Source of the DNA: Planktothrix sp. PCC 11201
GTDB taxonomy: Bacteria > Cyanobacteriota > Cyanobacteriia > Cyanobacteriales > Microcoleaceae
Assembly (NCBI RefSeq): GCF_900009135.1
Contig: NZ_LT797685.1
Span: 1-64,000, forward strand
Direction of reading: 5' to 3'
DNA length: 64,000 bases
Below are positions 1 through 9,113 of the stretch, piece after piece. Numbering within the stretch: the stretch's first letter is position 1; each line of letters begins with the position of its first letter. Under the pieces are notes generated by a model. That model was not told the origin of the DNA. It did no database searches and saw nothing but the letters and a program-made list of their open reading frames with translations. Made by a program: the position numbers and the translations under genes.

Positions 1-14
1 TTGTGATAAAAACC

Positions 15-73
15 TGTAGGGGTTTGGTCTCCAAACCCTCTTTGCGCCTGGGTTTGGAGACCAAACCCCTACA
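15..73. repeat. perfect 24-bp inverted repeat
   Basis: Bases 15-38 and 50-73 are perfect reverse complements (arm begins TGTAGGGGTTTGG) around an 11-base loop. It lies past the 3' end of the minus-strand M16 gene and could fold into a strong hairpin in either transcript. The TGTAGGGG...CCCCTACA ends resemble those of the dispersed repeat family at 4218, 9017 and 54088, but the arm sequence differs. It may act as a terminator or be a mobile palindrome. Confidence 0.75.
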
Positions 74-132
74 ATAAAATATTACAACCCCGGCACAGAT
101 TGCTATATTCCCCCCCGATGTTCAGAAAACCT

Positions 133-1425
133 CTAGGACTGGGAAACAGAAAAGGAACTCACAAAGGCTTCCGGGCCAACAACGGAAAGATAGGGTTCAA
201 TAAAATAGTGGTTAGCAACCCGCAGGGTATCAGCAGAAGTCACCGCCGCAATGTTATTCTGAAATTCCGTATCAAATTCAATTCCTAACCCTAAACATTC
301 ATACCAGCCATAGATTTGCGCCAGTTGGGAGTTGGTTTGTTTCCCCAGAGCATATTGACCTAAAAGTTTATTTTTAGCTACTTGTAACTCATCCGCCGTT
401 AGGGGAATATTGACCAGGCGTTCCACTTCGGTGCGTAACCCATCAATGGCAATTTCGGTATTTTCCGGCGCCGTGCCCATATAGACAACAAATTGAGACT
501 GGTCGAGACGGGTGGGGAAAAAAGCCGATACATCGTAGGCTAAACCCCGTTTTTCCCGCAATTCTACAAATAATCGACTAGATAAGCCATTTCCCAGATA
601 GGTATTTAATACTTTTAACGCCGAATAGTCCTCATGGTTGACACAACTGGTTAAATAGCCCAACATCACAACGGATTGTTGTGTTTCCTGGGGGGTAATG
701 GCGTTTTGGGGTATTGAGGTTAGGATGGGTAGGGATAATGTCGGTAAGGGGGTTTCAGGGGCCCTCCAGTCGCCAAATACCCGTTGAATTTGTTCAGTTG
801 CCGCCTCTGGGGTAATGCGTCCGGCGATGGAGATAATTAAATTATCGGGACGGAAATAGGTTTGATGGAATTCTTGCAAGTCAGCGCGGCTGAGTTGGGA
901 AACGCTGGCTTCGGTTCCTAGGGTGGAAAGGGCGTAGGGGTGATGTTGATACATCTGTTGTCGCAGTTGTTCAAAGGCGACGGAAAAGGGTTGTTCCCGT
1001 TGTGACCGAATTCCTTGAATGGTGATGCGACGTTCTAGTTCGATTTCTTCTTCGGGAAAGGAGGGGGAACGTAATAATTCACCAGTTAAACTTAAAATAT
1101 CTTCAAAATCGGAAGCAACAGTTTTTAGACTTAGTAAAAAATAATCCGTTGACGTGTCTGCGCTTAATTTGGCCCCGACTGATTCGACTTGTTCGGCAAT
1201 TTCCATGGAGGAAAGCTGGTCTGTTCCTTTGGTTAATACCGTGGCTACCAGATGGGAAAGTCCGGCTTTTTCTTGAGGTTCCCAGCGACTTCCTGTTCGG
1301 AGAAATAGACGAGTTGCAATAATATCAGCGGCGGGATTTTCTGTTACTAGCAACACAATCCCGTTATCCTGAACTGTGCGATGAACATTACGAATTGTAT
1401 TAGACGGGGTTAAAGTTTGGGTCAC
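133..1425 (-). CDS. M16 family peptidase-like protein, probably non-catalytic subunit
   Basis: This 430-aa protein has the M16 (pitrilysin/processing-peptidase) layout. There is an N-terminal half with the strand-turn region LFLRTGSRWEPQEKAGLSH and a C-terminal half with the R/Y region LREKRGLAYDVSAFF typical of the family. The zinc site that should read HxxEH is H58-L-V-A61-T62, so the catalytic Glu and the second His are missing. Many bacteria encode M16 proteins as pairs of one active and one inactive subunit. By inference this is the inactive partner, and an active subunit may lie downstream, beyond the left edge of the window. No signal peptide is obvious. The ATG at 1425 gives the expected N-terminus. 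Confidence 0.85.
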   Translation of the reverse strand: MTQTLTPSNTIRNVHRTVQDNGIVLLVTENPAADIIATRLFLRTGSRWEPQEKAGLSHLVATVLTKGTDQLSSMEIAEQVESVGAKLSADTSTDYFLLSLKTVASDFEDILSLTGELLRSPSFPEEEIELERRITIQGIRSQREQPFSVAFEQLRQQMYQHHPYALSTLGTEASVSQLSRADLQEFHQTYFRPDNLIISIAGRITPEAATEQIQRVFGDWRAPETPLPTLSLPILTSIPQNAITPQETQQSVVMLGYLTSCVNHEDYSALKVLNTYLGNGLSSRLFVELREKRGLAYDVSAFFPTRLDQSQFVVYMGTAPENTEIAIDGLRTEVERLVNIPLTADELQVAKNKLLGQYALGKQTNSQLAQIYGWYECLGLGIEFDTEFQNNIAAVTSADTLRVANHYFIEPYLSVVGPEAFVSSFSVSQS

Positions 1426-1470
1426 AGTTCCTCTATTTTTCTTTAAGTTTGGGGAATTTAGATCGGTATG

Positions 1471-1537
1471 AGTAATGGGTAATGGGTAATGGGTAATGGG
1501 TAATGGGTAATGGGTAACGGGTAATGGGTAATGGGTG
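1471..1537. repeat. heptanucleotide tandem repeat (STRR), unit GGGTAAT
   Basis: About nine head-to-tail copies of a 7-base unit (GGGTAAT, with a GGGTAAC variant) fill the gap between the M16 gene and mnmA. Short tandemly repeated heptamers of this kind are known from filamentous cyanobacteria. Related heptamers occur at 4334, 8948 and 28784. Confidence 0.9.
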
Positions 1538-1572
1538 ATCCCTATTTATTCCTATTGCCCATTGCCTATTCC

Positions 1573-2682
1573 CTATTCCCTGTTTATGGGTATTTGAATA
1601 TCAATAATTCCCCCTCCTAAGACTAAATCTCCGTCATACCAAACTGCTGCTTGACCCGGAGTAATCCCAAAGATAGGTTCATCAAAAATAAGTTTAACGC
1701 AGGAACCAATTTTGGGATCAATTTCGGCTCCTTCTGGGGGATTAATCGGAATTACGGTGACAGGTTGGGGTAGCGACCGATAGCGAATTTGTACCTGGGT
1801 ACGAATGGGGGTATTCGGTGGGGAAATAGACACCCAATTGACTCTTTTAATGGTACATTCTGTTTGTACCGCGCTTTCTCTATCCCCAACAATTACTTGA
1901 TTTCGACCCGCATCAATTCCGACAACATATAGGGGATTGGGGGCCGAAATTCCTAGACCTTTTCGTTGTCCAATGGTATAATGATGGATGCCCTCATGTT
2001 GTCCTAAAACCCGACCTTTTGTGTCTATAATATCGCCTTTTTTACCCGTAATATATTTATCTAAAAAAGCCTGCATGGAACCATTGGCTTCCACTAAACA
2101 TAAATCTTGACTTTCGGGTTTGTCGGCGGTTTTTAACTCATATTGATTAGCCATTTGGCGAGTTTCGGTTTTTAACACTTCTCCCAAGGGAAATAGAGTT
2201 CCGGCGAGTAAATCTTGGGTTAAGTCATATAAAAAATAAGACTGATCTTTATTCAGGTCTACGGCTCGTTTTAATTGATAGCGATCGCCCTTTTCATCAT
2301 AATCAATTCTAGCATAATGACCCGTGGCAATTCGATCAATTCCTAACTGTTCTCGGGCATAATCTAACATCGGGCCAAATTTCACCGCCCGATTACATTG
2401 AGAACAGGGTAACGGAGTAATTCCGGCACTATAACCATCAACGAGATAGTCTACAATATGGGTTTGAAATAACTCTCGACTATCCACAATATGATGAGGA
2501 ATTCCTAATTGTTCACAAATGTAGGCCGCATCCACCATTCCTTCTGAACAGCATTGTCCTTTTCCCTTCATTAACCAAAGGGTCAACCCCACCACCTCAT
2601 ATCCCTGATGGTGTAGCAAGGCGGCGGCTGTGGAACTATCGACTCCACCAGAAAGACCTACAACAACTTTGCTCATGATCAC
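1573..2682 (-). CDS. mnmA: tRNA-specific 2-thiouridylase MnmA
   Basis: MnmA (TrmU) thiolates U34 in the wobble position of tRNA(Lys), tRNA(Glu) and tRNA(Gln), using ATP and a sulfur relay. The 369-aa product has the PP-loop SGGVDSS at residues 11-17, the catalytic Cys region PCSQCN (Cys93 and Cys96) and the second catalytic Cys in QDLCLVE (Cys195). It also has the ATP-site signature ATGHYAR near residue 119 and a C-terminal beta-barrel. Length is normal. The reading frame opens with Met-Ile-Met, so the true start may be the second Met (2676). It runs in the same direction as the M16 gene but is separated from it by a heptamer repeat, so it is probably a separate transcript. Confidence 0.96.
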   Translation of the reverse strand: MIMSKVVVGLSGGVDSSTAAALLHHQGYEVVGLTLWLMKGKGQCCSEGMVDAAYICEQLGIPHHIVDSRELFQTHIVDYLVDGYSAGITPLPCSQCNRAVKFGPMLDYAREQLGIDRIATGHYARIDYDEKGDRYQLKRAVDLNKDQSYFLYDLTQDLLAGTLFPLGEVLKTETRQMANQYELKTADKPESQDLCLVEANGSMQAFLDKYITGKKGDIIDTKGRVLGQHEGIHHYTIGQRKGLGISAPNPLYVVGIDAGRNQVIVGDRESAVQTECTIKRVNWVSISPPNTPIRTQVQIRYRSLPQPVTVIPINPPEGAEIDPKIGSCVKLIFDEPIFGITPGQAAVWYDGDLVLGGGIIDIQIPINRE

Positions 2683-2812
2683 ATCAGAATAACTTGCTAA
2701 TTTTGATTAACTAACTTAACTTTAATCTTGACTGATCTGCCAATTTTGATTACTCTTAACTGGCTTACCTGCCAATATCAACCGAACCCACTCCAAACGG
2801 GAGGACGCTAAA

Positions 2813-3784
2813 ATGTCAGTCTGTTCTATTGTAATACAGAAAAAAACCAATTGGCTTACAAAATTTATTTGGAAAATACCCCTATTTTCTAGCCTCGTGC
2901 TATTGGGGGGATATGGAGTAATGGTTTCCCCTGTTTTTGCCCAAGAACGCTATGGAGTTTATGTCAATGGCGAGAGTCCTTTACTGTTAGAAGTCGTGCA
3001 GCAAGTTCAGCCCGGAGCCATGATCCAACGATATAATAATCGTAGCATTATTGATCTGGGAATTTATTTTAATCAAAGTGAGGCTCAAAAATTAATTGCA
3101 GACTTAAAAAGCCAGGGGGTTCAAGGAGAAATTATTAACTTGAAATCTGGAGAAGATTTTAACAATCCAATTCGAGTTAATCCGATGGTTATTCCTCCCG
3201 ACCAAACGGATATTAAAGTGATCAGAACTTCGATTCCATCGGGTCAAATTCCGATCACAACTGACTTGGGATTATATCAAGTTTATGTGAGTCCGACCTC
3301 GAATTCTTTAAGTGCAGTCCGCCAAATTTCTCCCAATGCTCGAACATCCACCTATCAAGGACAATTGATTATTCAAGCGGGCAGTTTTGTGAATCAGTCT
3401 AATGCTGACCAACTCCGACAAAAGTTAGCATTAGGGGGGATTTCTTCGACCGTTATTAACAGTACCGCACAATTACAAGCGTTTTTAGCTACTATTCCCA
3501 ATATCCCCCCGAATATCCTGCCAGCCTTCCCTGGTTCTGGTTTAGGATTAGGAAATACTGATAGCTATTTTATCTTAATTCCTAGTCAAAGAAATCAACT
3601 GGTTTCTGTGGCTGAAAATGTAGCAGCTTTGGGTGTTCCTTCCCAAAGTATTCAGATGCAGCAGGCGGCTACTAATCCCTTTGTTGCTGTTGGGCCTTTT
3701 GCCAATCAACAGTTAGCCCAACAATGGGAAACTTATCTGCAAAGTTCGGGATTATCTCGTGCTATTGTCTATTTTGGGAGATAA
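2813..3784 (+). CDS. secreted protein with three SPOR-like repeats
   Basis: The 323-aa product begins with a positively charged N-region, a hydrophobic segment (about residues 22-40) and an AxA-like end (VFAQE), so it is probably exported. The mature part has three related blocks at about residues 45-112, 155-218 and 252-323. Each starts with an aromatic-hydrophobic strand (YGVYVNG, YQVYVSP, YFILIPS) and ends with a helix-strand unit resembling SPOR domains (for example GSFVNQSNADQLRQKL). SPOR domains bind denuded peptidoglycan, so a cell-wall role is inferred. A strong ribosome binding site, GGGAGG at 2799-2804, supports the ATG at 2813. No named gene is recognised. Confidence 0.8.
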   Translation: MSVCSIVIQKKTNWLTKFIWKIPLFSSLVLLGGYGVMVSPVFAQERYGVYVNGESPLLLEVVQQVQPGAMIQRYNNRSIIDLGIYFNQSEAQKLIADLKSQGVQGEIINLKSGEDFNNPIRVNPMVIPPDQTDIKVIRTSIPSGQIPITTDLGLYQVYVSPTSNSLSAVRQISPNARTSTYQGQLIIQAGSFVNQSNADQLRQKLALGGISSTVINSTAQLQAFLATIPNIPPNILPAFPGSGLGLGNTDSYFILIPSQRNQLVSVAENVAALGVPSQSIQMQQAATNPFVAVGPFANQQLAQQWETYLQSSGLSRAIVYFGR

Positions 3785-3865
3785 TCTATTGATGCTGTAC
3801 TTCATTGCCAGATTATGAGACAATCAGATGTTAACTCTTAAACAAGAAAGGATTAACAAGATAAT

Positions 3866-4204
3866 ATGGTAGCTAAAATTCAATTTTCAATAGGTATTGA
3901 TGAAGATGTAATTCCTGATGTTCGTCTGACTCGTTCACGGGATGGGAGTCAAGGTACAGCAAAATTTTATTTTCTCAATCCTAAAGCCTTAGCGGATGAT
4001 TCCACCCAAGAAATTACAGGAATGTATATGATTGATGATGATGGGGAAATCGTCACCCGTGATGTTAACGCTAAGTTTGTTAATGGAAGACCTACGGAAA
4101 TCGAGGCGATTCATTTAATGAAATCTCCCGAAGAATGGGATCGTTTCATGTTGTTTATGGAACGTTATGCAAAAGCTAATGGATTAGAATTTAGTAAATC
4201 CTAA
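3866..4204 (+). CDS. psb28: photosystem II assembly protein Psb28
   Basis: Psb28 (formerly Psb13/Ycf79) is a small soluble factor that binds the cytoplasmic side of photosystem II assembly intermediates, near CP47. The 112-aa product matches the family along its full length. It has the opening strand [19 protein letters not shown], the middle [10 protein letters not shown], the acidic [10 protein letters not shown] and the ending [19 protein letters not shown]. No transmembrane segment or signal is present, as expected. It follows the SPOR-like gene by about 80 bases and is probably transcribed on its own. Confidence 0.97.
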   Translation: MVAKIQFSIGIDEDVIPDVRLTRSRDGSQGTAKFYFLNPKALADDSTQEITGMYMIDDDGEIVTRDVNAKFVNGRPTEIEAIHLMKSPEEWDRFMLFMERYAKANGLEFSKS

Positions 4205-4217
4205 TTCAGTCATCATT

Positions 4218-4282
4218 TGTAGGGGCGGGTTCATCGAGATTTAGGTGATTAACAAACATTTAAAAGAACCCGCCCGTACCAG
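4218..4282 (-). repeat. dispersed ~65-bp repeat, copy 1
   Basis: The ends TGTAGGGGCGGGTTC and GAACCCGCCCGTACC form an imperfect inverted repeat. Read on the minus strand, the whole unit aligns with the copies at 9017-9083 and 54088-54152 (start CTGGTACGGGCGGGTTCTTTT, end GATGAACCCGCCCCTAC). It lies between psb28 and moaB. Confidence 0.85.
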
Positions 4283-4333
4283 TCATCAGTTTAATAGTTA
4301 ATTTATTAAATAAATTCCCCATTCTATTACCCA

Positions 4334-4368
4334 TTCGTAATTCGTAATTCGTAATTCGTAATTCGTAA
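4334..4368. repeat. heptanucleotide tandem repeat, five exact TTCGTAA units
   Basis: Five perfect copies of TTCGTAA end six bases before the moaB start codon. They therefore occupy the place where its ribosome binding site would be expected. Confidence 0.92.
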
Positions 4369-4374
4369 TTCCTT

Positions 4375-4875
4375 ATGACTTTACCAGTTCCCCATCCTGA
4401 TACTTCGGAATTTTTGGTTAATTGTGCTGTGATTACGGTGAGTGATACTCGCACGCCAGAAACCGATAAAAGTGGTCAACTAATTCAGCAATTTCTACAG
4501 AATACTGGGCATCCAATTCTCGATTATCAAATTATTAAAGATGAACCGAAAGACATTATAAAACTATTGAAAAAACTCTGTCAAATTCCTGAACTGAATG
4601 CTTGTATTTTTAGTGGAGGAACCGGAATTTCACCCCGAGATACTACCTATGATGCTCTGGAACAATTATTAGAAAAAACTTTACCTGGATTTGGAGAAAT
4701 TTTTAGAGCTTTGAGTTATCATGAAATAGGGTCAAGAGCGATCGCTTCCCGGGCTGTAGCTGGAGTTTATCAAAGGAAATTAATCTTTTCGGTTCCTGGA
4801 TCTTCTAATGCAGTAAAGTTGGCAATGGAAAAATTAATTTTACCTGAATTAACCCATTTAGTTAAACTGCTATAG
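4375..4875 (+). CDS. moaB: molybdenum cofactor biosynthesis protein MoaB
   Basis: MoaB/MogA family proteins bind molybdopterin and, in MogA-type members, adenylylate it before molybdenum insertion. The 166-aa product has the family hallmarks VNCAVITVSDTRTPETDKSG at the N-terminus and the pterin-binding loop FSGGTGISPRDTT. It also has the region GFGEIFRALSYHEIGSRA and the ending VFSVPGSS (here IFSVPGSS). Length is typical. The ATG at 4375 has no clear Shine-Dalgarno because the upstream bases are a heptamer repeat, and no better in-frame start is seen before the conserved region. MoaB and MogA are hard to tell apart by eye. MoaB is preferred from the overall wording of the motifs. Confidence 0.92.
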   Translation: MTLPVPHPDTSEFLVNCAVITVSDTRTPETDKSGQLIQQFLQNTGHPILDYQIIKDEPKDIIKLLKKLCQIPELNACIFSGGTGISPRDTTYDALEQLLEKTLPGFGEIFRALSYHEIGSRAIASRAVAGVYQRKLIFSVPGSSNAVKLAMEKLILPELTHLVKLL

Positions 4876-4915
4876 CAATCCTAATTGCTCAGACCCAGAG
4901 GATCAACTTTTTTTC

Positions 4916-7135
4916 TTAGACTTGTTGCCTGTTCCCTGCCATAGCAATTAAAACAACAGCAGAACGGGGGCTGAGATGATAATATTTTCCCATAATTGGT
5001 CGGGCAGCACTCAAGCGACTAATATCATTAGGAACCGCTAAAGCCGTATCTACCAAACGATGCCAACGTTCTCCTTTAGAAAGGGGAGGTAATTGAAAGT
5101 TTAAGGGTTCCCAATAGGAATTTAACATAATATGGAGATGTTCGCCTTTTTGGGGATGATATAAACTAAAAGCAATAGTGCGAGAACTGTCATATAAGTC
5201 TGGTTTTCCTATTTTCACTCCATGCCAAATCACATAGGGCAAATTACTCTCTATATTCATTTCCAAAATATCATCTAACTGAAAGAGATGGAGTTCCTTT
5301 TTAAAGCGGATTAAACTTTTAACAAACCGCAAGACATCAGGATTTTTCCCCACATCACTCCAGTCAAACCACCCTAACGGATTATCCTGACAGTAAGCGT
5401 TATTATTTCCAAATTGTGTCCGACAAACCTCATCCCCCATTAACATCATCGGAGTCCCTTGAGACAGTAATAAAATTACCCACAGATTTTTAATTTGTTG
5501 CAGGCGTAAAGCTTGAATATACAGGTCATCCGTCGGCCCTTCAATGCCACAATTCCAACTAAAATTATATTCAGAACCGTCTCGGTTTTCCTCTCCATTA
5601 GCATCGTTCTGTTTTTCATTATAACAAACTAAATCATGCAGAGTAAAACCATCATGACAGGTAACAAAATTAATACTACAATGCACTTCTCGATCGGGAT
5701 GGGGATAAATGTCAGGACTCCCCATAATTCGATAGGCTAACTTTTCAACTTGTCCTTCATCTCCCTTGACAAAACGACGGACATCATCCCTAAATTGTCC
5801 GTTCCATTCGGCAAAACGATCCCCTGCTAAAGAACCTACTTGATATAATCCCCCTGCATCCCAAGCTTCAACAATTAATTTTGCTCCGGCTAATACGGGG
5901 TCGGATTTAATAATCCATAAAATCGGGGCATCTTCAATCGGATTTCCTTCTTTATCCCGGGATAAAATCGAAGCCAAATCAAAGCGAAATCCATCGACGT
6001 GCATTTCTGAAACCCAATATCTCAGACTATCAATAATTAACTGTCCTGAAATTTCATGATTAGCTTTAATAGTATTTCCGCAGCCACTATAATTACTATA
6101 ATCAGCCGGATTATCTTTCTCTAAAATATAATACATACTGTTATCAAGTCCCCGAAAAGATATGGTCGGGCCGTCTTCATTTCCTTCGGCAGTATGGTTA
6201 TAAACCACATCTAAAATCACTTCAATTCCAGCTTTATGAAAAGCCTTGACCATATCTCGAAATTCATTGATCGGGCCGATAGCATCTCGATTAGAACTAT
6301 ATTCTCGATGGGGAGCAAAAAAGGAAATGGTACTATATCCCCAATAATTACTCCGAGGAGGAACTGCATCCTGTTCATCAAATTGATGAATCGGGAGTAA
6401 TTCCACGGCGGTAATTCCTAAATCTTTTAAATAGGGAATTTTCTCAATTAATCCCGCGTAGGTTCCCCGTTTTTCCGGGGCAACTCCCGAGTTAGGATTG
6501 CGCGTAAAACCCCCGACGTGCAGTTCATAAATAATCGTTTGGGCGTAGGGTAATTCTAAAGGTTTATCTCCTTCCCAGTCATAACCTCGCTTATCAACCA
6601 CCACTCCTTTTAAGGCTTGAGCGCAATTATCCCCCGGAACAGAAGCGGCAGCCCGACTATAATTTTCCGTATTAACAATAGCTTTTGCATAGGGATCTAA
6701 TAATACTTTCTGAGGGTCAAAACGATACCCTAATTCCGGTTCATATAAACCATCAACGCGATATCCATAAATTTGTCCGGTTTGAATTCCTGGAACAAAA
6801 ATATGCCAATAATAAAAGGTTTTATTATGTTTAGGATCAAAGGGAATTACCTGGGTGGGTTCGTGGGCGTCGGCGGTATCAAATAAAAGTAATTCTATAG
6901 CCGTACAATTTTTAGAAAAAATACAAAAATTCACCCCATTGGCATAAACCGTGGCTCCCAAGGGGTAGCTTTGACCAGATAAAATATCAAGATGCACGCC
7001 TTTCACTCCTTGCAAGTTTTCTCGATTATCAATTGCTGTATTCAACGGTCTAACTCCTTTTCGGGTTGAATAATTCTGTTGTGGAATAAAGAACATCGGA
7101 ACAGAAAGAATGAACTCTATCGGTTTGGGAATCAC
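4916..7135 (-). CDS. glgX: glycogen debranching enzyme GlgX (isoamylase type, GH13)
   Basis: The enzyme hydrolyses alpha-1,6 branch points of glycogen or limit dextrin. The 739-aa product has an N-terminal CBM48-like domain (YPLGATVYANGVNFCIFS). The GH13 barrel follows with conserved regions in order: DVVYNHT, DGFRFDLAS (nucleophile Asp), IVEAWDAGG (acid/base Glu) and FVTCHDGFTL (transition-state Asp). A C-terminal beta domain ends the protein. All catalytic residues are visible. The first ~45 residues (to about IDNRENLQGV) look less conserved and a later start is possible. It diverges from the CHAT-FHA gene across a 170-base region that should hold both promoters. I saw no specific site there. 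Confidence 0.95.
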   Translation of the reverse strand: MIPKPIEFILSVPMFFIPQQNYSTRKGVRPLNTAIDNRENLQGVKGVHLDILSGQSYPLGATVYANGVNFCIFSKNCTAIELLLFDTADAHEPTQVIPFDPKHNKTFYYWHIFVPGIQTGQIYGYRVDGLYEPELGYRFDPQKVLLDPYAKAIVNTENYSRAAASVPGDNCAQALKGVVVDKRGYDWEGDKPLELPYAQTIIYELHVGGFTRNPNSGVAPEKRGTYAGLIEKIPYLKDLGITAVELLPIHQFDEQDAVPPRSNYWGYSTISFFAPHREYSSNRDAIGPINEFRDMVKAFHKAGIEVILDVVYNHTAEGNEDGPTISFRGLDNSMYYILEKDNPADYSNYSGCGNTIKANHEISGQLIIDSLRYWVSEMHVDGFRFDLASILSRDKEGNPIEDAPILWIIKSDPVLAGAKLIVEAWDAGGLYQVGSLAGDRFAEWNGQFRDDVRRFVKGDEGQVEKLAYRIMGSPDIYPHPDREVHCSINFVTCHDGFTLHDLVCYNEKQNDANGEENRDGSEYNFSWNCGIEGPTDDLYIQALRLQQIKNLWVILLLSQGTPMMLMGDEVCRTQFGNNNAYCQDNPLGWFDWSDVGKNPDVLRFVKSLIRFKKELHLFQLDDILEMNIESNLPYVIWHGVKIGKPDLYDSSRTIAFSLYHPQKGEHLHIMLNSYWEPLNFQLPPLSKGERWHRLVDTALAVPNDISRLSAARPIMGKYYHLSPRSAVVLIAMAGNRQQV

Positions 7136-7305
7136 CCAATCTAATTCATCCTAGGGGCAAGGCGCGCCGTCCCCCTGCACAGAAATTTTGCCTTTAACAT
7201 AATGTTTAACCTAGATTATCGTTAATTGGGATAAATAACCGATCACCAGTGCTAAAAACGCGATAAACTAGCAGAAAATCCCAATAAAACTGTGTGTTCA
7301 GTTGA

Positions 7306-8979
7306 ATGTCCCCCTCAGAAACCCCTTGCTTAAGTATTGCGATCGCTCGGATGAATACCTCCGTTGCCCATCATTTTGCAACTTGGGTGGTACAGTCTCC
7401 CGATTGGAATGGATATGTTCACCATGATAGTAGCTGGCCCGAACCCCTTTCCCAAACTTGGCAAGCGTGGTTAGAACTATTTTCCCCCCATAGTATTCCC
7501 AATGGTTTGTGTTCTCCGCCTCCTGCGAATTTGTCCTTAACTGCTGCTTCCCATTCGGGGCAACAACTTAGTTATACCACCCGTTTAATGCAGCAATTTG
7601 GGATTAATCTCTGGCAATGGTTATTTCAAGGATCAATTCAAGCTAGTTTACACCGCAGTCAAGGGATTGCTATTGGCCAGGATCAACCCCTACGGATTCG
7701 CTTAGACCTCCGAGACCCGGATTTAATCCCCATTCCCTGGGAAACGATGCAACCCCAAGGCGGTCAACCGGCGATTTCCCTGAGTCAACATCTGTGGTTT
7801 AGTCGCACCACCTTTGATGTCAACCCCCTCCCCCAGCGTTTGGCGGCTCCAGGGTTGAATATTTTATTGGTGTTGGGGGAAGGTCAAACCCCTGGGGTGT
7901 CTCCTAATTCCGAATTATCGAAATTGGCTTTAGAAAAAGAAGCGATCGCCATCGGTAAAGCCTTTGAACAATGCGGCATGGATACCCTGGGAAATCGAGT
8001 CGAGAGCGAGGTTTACTGCGGCGTTAAAACCCTTCTGGAACCGACCGTTGAACAACTGATTGCAGAATTAGAAACCGACCGCTATAACGTCTTATTTTAT
8101 GCAGGACATGGAATGCCAGCCCCCGATGGTGGGTTATTATTTCTGCGTCCCGATACTACTATTAATGGGACAGAACTGGCCCAGGTGTTAGTCCGATGTG
8201 GGATTATCCTAGCGGTGTTTAACGCCTGTTGGAGCGCTCACCCGGCGGTAGAAACCGTGTCAACCCCCTCTAATTCACTATTTCAAGCCATTCCTAGTAG
8301 TAGTTTAGCTAAAGTATTAATCCATCACGGGGTTCCGGCGGTGTTGGGAATGCGGGACTCGATTACCGACGCCGAGGCGTTAAGCTTTATTCAAGCCTTT
8401 GCTAGAGCTTTAGGGGAACGTCTCCCCGTGGATCAGGCCGTGGCCATGGCCCGTCAGCATTTGTTAGCCCTTTATAAGTTTAATCAACCCGCTTGGACGT
8501 TACCCATCTTGTATATGCACCCGGAATTTGACGGGGTGTTAGTCCAGCCTTTAGAACAGATTAAGACAGAAATGCCAATGAGTTCGGTAACAGGGTTTGG
8601 GGATGTTCCCCGGGCCTGGTTACGACTCTATAACCCCGGGACTAATACCCCAGCCCAGGTTTGGCCCATTGATACCGGATTAATGCGGGTAGGTCGTGGA
8701 GAAGGGAATGATGTAATTGTTGCGGAACAGTGGGTTTCTTCTAAACACGCAGAAATTTTTTGTCGTCATAGTTCCGATGGAAAAACCCAACCGAATTATT
8801 TTTTAAGGGATTTTTCTCGCTATGGAACCTTAATTTTTCATACTCAAGAATGGCAACGCATCCACCATCAAGAAATTCCGTTAATATCAGGAATGCAGTT
8901 AAAATTTGGCAGTTCTCAGGGGCAATTGTTAGAGTTTGTAATTGAAGGGAATGGGGAATGGGGAATAGGCAATGGGTAA
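7306..8979 (+). CDS. CHAT-domain (caspase-like) protein with C-terminal FHA domain
   Basis: The 557-aa protein joins two modules. Residues ~100-420 are a CHAT domain of the caspase/separase fold, with the catalytic dyad visible as His268 in FYAGHG and Cys308 in FNACWS. Residues ~455-545 form an FHA domain (MRVGRGEGNDVIV, SSKHAEI, DFSRYGT), which binds phosphothreonine peptides. The combination suggests a cysteine protease recruited or switched by Ser/Thr phosphorylation. Substrate and role are unknown; CHAT proteases in other bacteria act in death or defence pathways. There is no signal peptide or transmembrane segment. The last ~10 residues (GNGEWGIGNG) are encoded by an intergenic-type heptamer repeat, so the natural end has probably been extended. 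Confidence 0.9.
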   Translation: MSPSETPCLSIAIARMNTSVAHHFATWVVQSPDWNGYVHHDSSWPEPLSQTWQAWLELFSPHSIPNGLCSPPPANLSLTAASHSGQQLSYTTRLMQQFGINLWQWLFQGSIQASLHRSQGIAIGQDQPLRIRLDLRDPDLIPIPWETMQPQGGQPAISLSQHLWFSRTTFDVNPLPQRLAAPGLNILLVLGEGQTPGVSPNSELSKLALEKEAIAIGKAFEQCGMDTLGNRVESEVYCGVKTLLEPTVEQLIAELETDRYNVLFYAGHGMPAPDGGLLFLRPDTTINGTELAQVLVRCGIILAVFNACWSAHPAVETVSTPSNSLFQAIPSSSLAKVLIHHGVPAVLGMRDSITDAEALSFIQAFARALGERLPVDQAVAMARQHLLALYKFNQPAWTLPILYMHPEFDGVLVQPLEQIKTEMPMSSVTGFGDVPRAWLRLYNPGTNTPAQVWPIDTGLMRVGRGEGNDVIVAEQWVSSKHAEIFCRHSSDGKTQPNYFLRDFSRYGTLIFHTQEWQRIHHQEIPLISGMQLKFGSSQGQLLEFVIEGNGEWGIGNG

Positions 8980-8983
8980 TAGG
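8948..8983. repeat. heptamer repeat (GGGAATG/GGGTAAT type) at a gene end
   Basis: Four to five degenerate heptamers related to GGGAATG run through the last codons and stop of the CHAT-FHA gene. They are the same family as the array at 28784-28866, on the opposite strand. Confidence 0.8.
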
Positions 8984-9016
8984 TGATAAATCAAGTATTA
9001 ACTCTTACGCTGACAA

Positions 9017-9083
9017 CTGGTACGGGCGGGTTCTTTTAGATCTTTGTTAATTACTGCGCATCTCAATGAACCCGCCCCTACAA
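9017..9083 (+). repeat. dispersed ~65-bp repeat, copy 2
   Basis: It starts CTGGTACGGGCGGGTTC and ends GAACCCGCCCCTACAAATGA. It aligns with copy 3 at 54088 in the same orientation and with copy 1 at 4218 inverted. The flanking TAACTCTTACNCTG and TGATAACTGATT words are shared with copy 3, so the full unit may be longer. Confidence 0.85.
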
Positions 9084-9113
9084 ATGATAATGCGGATACT
9101 TGATAACTGATTT

